From an uncultured bacterium (GTDB taxonomy: Bacteria; Verrucomicrobiota; Kiritimatiellia; UBA8416; CALETX01), in assembly GCA_937920455.1 (NCBI GenBank), contig CALETX010000442.1, positions 1 through 9,359 on the forward strand: a stretch of DNA of 9,359 nt, read 5' to 3'. A model generated the notes under the pieces. The model was not told where the DNA came from and searched no databases. It worked only from the letters and a program-made list of their open reading frames with translations. Shown here one piece after another: positions 6,485 to 9,359 of the stretch. Positions within the stretch are counted from its first letter, which is position 1. Each line of letters begins with the position of its first letter. The position numbers and the translations under genes were made by a program.

Positions 6485-7198
6485 CTACATAATGGCGCAG
6501 TTTTTGGGACTCAGTTGTTCTCTTTCGAGCCACTGGCTTGCGGCGAGGAGCAGCTTGTGGTTTGAGTCAATGCCAAGTTTAATCTTCATGCGCAGCCTGT
6601 AAGTTTCCACTGTTTTGGGACTGATACCAAGTTTCTCGGCCATTTCGCGGGAGTTGTAGCCCTGGCCAAACAGGAGAAATATCTGGCGTTCCCGGTCGCT
6701 TAGTGTTTCAACAGGGCTTTCAGTGTTAGCAAGCGATGGTGTTGCTGAGGCCTGCAGGAGGACACTGCGCACATATTCGCTGACGAATAATCTGCCTCTG
6801 AGCACCTCGCGGATGGCCGTCACGAGATTTTCGGACGATTCATCCTTATTAAGATAGGCTTTGGCCCCGCAGGAGACGGCCTTGCGGGCATAGATACTCT
6901 CGTCATGCATCGAGAGGATGATTACCGAGACTGTGGGATGCGCATTGCGGATAAGACGCGTCAATCTAAGGCCGTCCATGGCCGGCAAGGAGATGTCGGC
7001 GATGACAACTTGAGGATTCACAAGTGGGATCAGGCGGAGGGCCTCGTTGCCATCCGAAGCTTCTCCGCATACCTCCATATCGGCTTCCTGGTTTATCAGG
7101 CGGGCGATGCCGTAACGCACTATTGGATGATCGTCAACCACCATAATGCGATGTTTTCGTGAAGCAAAACGAGCAGACGTTTTCACGGCCATGTGCAT
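6485..7198 (-). CDS. NarL/FixJ-family response regulator (REC plus LuxR-type helix-turn-helix)
   Basis: 237 residues. The receiver spans about 16-135: IMVVDDHPIVRYGIARLI with Asp22-Asp23, phosphoacceptor Asp68 in IADISLPAMDG, Ser96 and Lys118 in NKDES. The output domain about 163-227 is a LuxR/GerE helix-turn-helix: LSDRERQIFLLFGQGYNSREMAEKLGISPKTVETYRLRMKIKL. It should bind DNA as a phosphorylated dimer and control transcription. The gene follows and overlaps the kinase gene by 16 bases. AAGGAGG (7217-7211), inside the kinase coding sequence, lies 12 bases before ATG 7198, which favours that start over the second ATG at 7192. Its partner is almost certainly the adjacent HisKA_3 kinase, since NarL-type regulators normally pair with that kinase class. 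Targets cannot be read. Convergent with the anti-sigma gene, 15 bases apart. Confidence 0.95.
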   Translation of the reverse strand: MHMAVKTSARFASRKHRIMVVDDHPIVRYGIARLINQEADMEVCGEASDGNEALRLIPLVNPQVVIADISLPAMDGLRLTRLIRNAHPTVSVIILSMHDESIYARKAVSCGAKAYLNKDESSENLVTAIREVLRGRLFVSEYVRSVLLQASATPSLANTESPVETLSDRERQIFLLFGQGYNSREMAEKLGISPKTVETYRLRMKIKLGIDSNHKLLLAASQWLEREQLSPKNCAIM

Positions 7199-8619
7199 GA
7201 GACTATCGCCCCTCCTTGCTTACGATTGCCGACGTAGAGCGTCCCGCCTAGGACACGCGCCCGATAACTCATGATTTTCATTCCAAAGTGTTTGTCGTTA
7301 GCCGCAACGGGACCGAATCCTTTGCCGTCGTCTTCTATCGTCAGTTCTGAACATCCGTTTGGTCGGCGTAAAAGGCGGATGACGATTTTGGCGGCGCCGC
7401 CATGCTTGACTGAATTTGTGATCGCTTCCTGGACGATGCGGTACAAGTGCAACGAAGCGTTCTTTTCCCGCGGAGCGGCGCTAGGGTCGGCCGACACTTC
7501 GCACGAGACGCGGAATATCTGGCTTGTTTCTCTGGCGAGAGATTCCAAGGCTGTGATGAGGCCTTGGGACTCGATTTCCGAGGGAAACAGTCCTGCGCAA
7601 AGACGCTTAGAGAATGCCACGGCCCTTTTTGAGATCTGGTGAATCATGTTGACGTCGGTGGCGGCGTCGGAGTTTTCGCCTGCCAGGCGTTTGTGGAGAG
7701 CGGCGGAGAGCATGGTGATGGATGTGAGATCCTGGCAAAGAGCGTCATGAATTTCGCGTCCGAAATGCTGGCGTTCCTGCTCGCCTGCTTCTGCGATATC
7801 CTGTTCCAGGCGTCTGCGCTCAGAGACGTCCCTTGCCATTATGATTGCCAGGCGTTTTCCTGCAAGAGTCAGGCGCTCGGCTCGCATTTCGACGGGGATG
7901 GCTTTGCCGTTGCTCGAGAGGAAAAAAGTTTCGTAGGTTTCTATTCCTCGGGAAGTAGTGCTCAAAAATTTCTCGGTGTCCTCACGATGGGACAGGGGGA
8001 GCATATCCGCGAACGATCGTTCGAGGAGGCGATGTCTTTCGAGACCAATGGTGCGGCAAGTTGCTTGATTGGCATCGAGGATGGCGCCTGGACGCCCATG
8101 CTGGGTCAGAAGCACGACGATAATCATGTCGCCGGCATTGTTGAAGATTGCGCGGTATTTTTCCTCGCTGGCACGGAGTTGTTCCTGAAGGGACCTATTC
8201 CTGAGTATTAGTCGGTGCCGTTCGACGGACGAAAACAGGGTATTCAGAAGCTTCTCTGGGTCGTGAATCGGCTTTACGAGATAGTCATCGGCGCCTGATT
8301 TGAGGGCGTCAATGGCCGATCCCACGCTGCTGTAGCCTGTCATCAGTATTATCGGGAAATCTGGATATCGCGCTCTGATGTCTCTCAGAAGAGAGAGGCC
8401 ACTCATGCCGGGGAGTCTGATATCGGCTAAAATCGCGTCAAAATCCGAGGGCGCGAAGGAGCGAAGAGCCTGTTCGGCGTTCGCCACGGCGGTGACAGAT
8501 GCGCCGCGCATGGTGAGCATGGTCTTTACCGCATCGCGGCAGGCGGGTTCGTCCTCCACGACAAGCACTCTTAATCCGGCTATCTGGTGCGTGCTGTTCA
8601 TAATTCTGGAAACTACCAT
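7183..8619 (-). CDS. Soluble REC-PAS-HisKA_3 histidine kinase
   Basis: 478 residues with no membrane segment. Domains in order: receiver about 16-130 (VLVVEDEP, phosphoacceptor Asp66 in ADIRLPGMSG, Thr94, Lys116 in VKPI); a helical linker 130-153; PAS about 154-268 (GDMIIVVL, DANQATCRTIGLERHRLL, ending MARDVSERRR); HisKA_3 dimerisation and phosphoacceptor region about 275-345 with His291 in GREIHDALCQDL; HATPase about 385-478 with Asn402 in QEAITNSVKHGG and Asp430 in EDDGKGFG. The last glycine box is of the reduced type usual in NarL-partner kinases. An N-terminal receiver implies input from another kinase or a regulatory phosphate. Two starts are possible, ATG 8619 and ATG 8601, neither with a good ribosome binding site; the longer is given. 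It overlaps the response regulator by 16 bases and lies just downstream of a terminator-like dyad. Confidence 0.93.
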   Translation of the reverse strand: MVVSRIMNSTHQIAGLRVLVVEDEPACRDAVKTMLTMRGASVTAVANAEQALRSFAPSDFDAILADIRLPGMSGLSLLRDIRARYPDFPIILMTGYSSVGSAIDALKSGADDYLVKPIHDPEKLLNTLFSSVERHRLILRNRSLQEQLRASEEKYRAIFNNAGDMIIVVLLTQHGRPGAILDANQATCRTIGLERHRLLERSFADMLPLSHREDTEKFLSTTSRGIETYETFFLSSNGKAIPVEMRAERLTLAGKRLAIIMARDVSERRRLEQDIAEAGEQERQHFGREIHDALCQDLTSITMLSAALHKRLAGENSDAATDVNMIHQISKRAVAFSKRLCAGLFPSEIESQGLITALESLARETSQIFRVSCEVSADPSAAPREKNASLHLYRIVQEAITNSVKHGGAAKIVIRLLRRPNGCSELTIEDDGKGFGPVAANDKHFGMKIMSYRARVLGGTLYVGNRKQGGAIVSCTWP

Positions 8620-8650
8620 GAGCAGAGATTAGGGCGGAATGCAAAAGCAA

Positions 8651-8684
8651 ACTAGAGAAAAAGTGTAAGAAAAATCCTTACACT
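8651..8684 (-). terminator. Intrinsic terminator after the DUF1844 gene (may also be an operator)
   Basis: On the minus strand AGTGTAAG (8684-8677) and CTTACACT (8669-8662) form a perfect eight-pair stem with a seven-base loop. A T-rich tail follows (five T at 8662-8658, then CTCT). It lies 56 bases after the DUF1844 stop and 43 bases before the kinase ATG. The stem is AT-rich, so strength is uncertain. The same dyad would also serve as a symmetric DNA site immediately upstream of the kinase operon, where little other room exists for a promoter. Confidence 0.6.
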
Positions 8685-8739
8685 AGACGCGAAGCAGCTT
8701 GTGGTGGTGGCGGTAGCCGTGACACGGAAGCATGGGGCG

Positions 8740-9153
8740 TCAGGGGCCGTATGTCTTGCGAAACTTGGGGGGCTTTTGTTCAAAGGGCTTGTCTGCGCCC
8801 GCATCACCGGAGGCGTCTGTTGCGCTGCTGCTGGAATCGGATGGTTCGCTTTTAGACTGCTGGGGGGCATTTGTCGAAGAGGCTGCGGTCTCGACGAAGT
8901 TAAGCTGGAGAGTTGTGATGGCGTCGTTCAAGATTTTCTGCTCTTCCTTGTTCAGATTTCCACGCATTTTGTCGCGCAACATGACAAGGACGTCAATGGT
9001 CCATTGAGCAGCGTCCAACTGGACTTCGGCTTTGCCCGTAAGAGGATTGGGCAGCTTGCCGAGTTGTTGCATTGCCGACGTTGTCAGCATCGCCACAAAG
9101 CTTGTGAACAACAGACCATTGCGTTCTTGAAGATGGCTGTATTCGTTTTCCAT
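8740..9153 (-). CDS. DUF1844 family protein
   Basis: 137 residues. Residues about 12-88 match the DUF1844 pattern as I remember it: LFTSFVAMLTTSAMQQLGKLPNPLTG, QLDAAQWTIDVLVMLRDKMRGNLNKEEQKILNDAITTLQLNFVE. This is a mostly helical, probably cytosolic domain of unknown function, widespread in Planctomycetes, Acidobacteria and delta-proteobacteria. From residue 90 on, the tail is low-complexity (Ser, Ala, Asp, Pro), ends in basic KPPKFRKTYGP, and is probably disordered. The start is certain: AAAGGAGGT lies eight bases before ATG 9153, the best ribosome binding site in the window, which suggests high translation. It follows the PPK2 gene on the same strand with 55 bases between them and may share its transcript. 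No function is proposed. Confidence 0.85.
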   Translation of the reverse strand: MENEYSHLQERNGLLFTSFVAMLTTSAMQQLGKLPNPLTGKAEVQLDAAQWTIDVLVMLRDKMRGNLNKEEQKILNDAITTLQLNFVETAASSTNAPQQSKSEPSDSSSSATDASGDAGADKPFEQKPPKFRKTYGP

Positions 9154-9172
9154 CTATATTACCTCCTTTGCC

Positions 9173-9197
9173 GCGTCTAAACTGCCAGGCGAGACGC
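9173..9197 (-). repeat. Inverted repeat in the PPK2-DUF1844 gap
   Basis: On the minus strand GCGTCT (9197-9192) and AGACGC (9178-9173) form a perfect six-pair stem around a 13-base loop, extendable by two G-U pairs. It sits immediately before the DUF1844 Shine-Dalgarno. No T run follows, so it is not an ordinary terminator. It may be an mRNA processing or stability element, or chance. Confidence 0.35.
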
Positions 9198-9208
9198 AAA
9201 ATGTGGTT

Positions 9209-9359
9209 TCATGCCGAAATGTTTTCAAGCTTTTCACACCATGTCTTGAGCGCCTTTATACGGGCCCAGTTCTTGTCGTTGGCTTCGACAAGGGTCCATG
9301 GGGCGATTTCAGTGCTCGTGCGCCTGAGCATCTCGTCAACTGCCACCAGATATTGGGGA
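9209..9359 (-). CDS. PPK2-family polyphosphate kinase, C-terminal end only
   Basis: Only the last 49 codons are inside the window; the gene enters from the right edge and stops at TGA 9211-9209. The residues YLVAVDEMLRRTSTEIAPWTLVEANDKNWARIKALKTW are typical of the C-terminal part of PPK2 enzymes, where the TPWTIVEANDKxxAR-type stretch is conserved near the end of the fold. Known reaction: transfer of phosphate between polyphosphate and nucleoside mono- or diphosphates. Which PPK2 class (ADP-, AMP- or GDP-using) cannot be decided from this piece. It ends 55 bases before the DUF1844 ATG on the same strand, so co-transcription is possible. Confidence 0.85.
   Translation of the reverse strand, partial: PQYLVAVDEMLRRTSTEIAPWTLVEANDKNWARIKALKTWCEKLENISA

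Noticed and set aside
6465..6490. Terminator between the convergent anti-sigma and response regulator genes
   Set aside because: GGGC-AG-GCCC has too small a loop and no T run on either strand.
7639..8211. 190-codon open frame on the plus strand inside the HisKA_3 kinase gene
   Set aside because: It is antisense to well-conserved PAS and HisKA_3 coding sequence, has no family resemblance, and is an expected by-product of codon bias.
8701..9180. 159-codon open frame on the plus strand over the DUF1844 gene
   Set aside because: The opposite frame matches DUF1844 and has a near-perfect ribosome binding site; this one has neither.

Overview
The window is chromosomal bacterial DNA of moderately high GC, coding-dense, with a signal-transduction and stress flavour. 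It holds nine protein genes, two of them cut by the window edges. I see no tRNA, rRNA, CRISPR array, insertion sequence or phage gene. The gene set is a fructose/nitrogen-type PTS IIA domain joined to a CBS domain, a PAS-PAS hybrid kinase, a divergent ADP-ribosylglycohydrolase, a zinc-finger anti-sigma factor with a very long tail, DUF1844 and PPK2. This would suit a Gram-negative-like environmental lineage such as the PVC superphylum (Lentisphaerae, Verrucomicrobia, Planctomycetes) or a related uncultured phylum. That placement is inference from gene content and remembered family resemblance, not a computed phylogeny.

Left part (1-2969): a partial PTS IIA-CBS gene reads leftward from a good sigma70-type promoter, and a 740-residue membrane-anchored hybrid histidine kinase reads rightward. 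Between them lies a 223-base divergent intergenic region unusually rich in dyad symmetry. It contains an 18-bp perfect palindrome, a 42-bp nested inverted repeat followed by seven T, and a sequence able to pair with the kinase's ribosome binding site. This is the most information-dense non-coding part of the window.

Centre (2982-6469): an ADP-ribosylglycohydrolase gene runs leftward and converges on the kinase with only 12 bases between them. It is divergent from an ECF sigma factor gene. The sigma gene overlaps by an ATGA junction a 425-residue membrane-spanning zinc-finger anti-sigma protein. That protein carries a long Ala/Glu-rich linker and a C-terminal domain resembling the small alpha-beta (STN/secretin-N0-like) domain of Verrucomicrobia-type secretins. 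The expected logic is that the cytoplasmic zinc finger holds the sigma factor and the envelope-side part senses a signal.

Right part (6485-9359): four genes all read leftward. A PPK2-type polyphosphate kinase (only its C-terminus is in the window) is followed by a DUF1844 gene with a near-perfect Shine-Dalgarno. A strong terminator-like dyad comes next, then a two-gene operon with overlapping ends: a soluble REC-PAS-HisKA_3 kinase and a NarL/LuxR-family response regulator, which very likely form a cognate pair.

Taken together the window encodes three separate signalling devices: an orphan hybrid kinase, a sigma/anti-sigma pair, and a NarL-type two-component pair. Beside them are enzymes of nucleotide or phosphate-linked regulation (ADP-ribosyl hydrolysis, polyphosphate, PTS phosphotransfer). 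Nothing proves that these parts act as one system.
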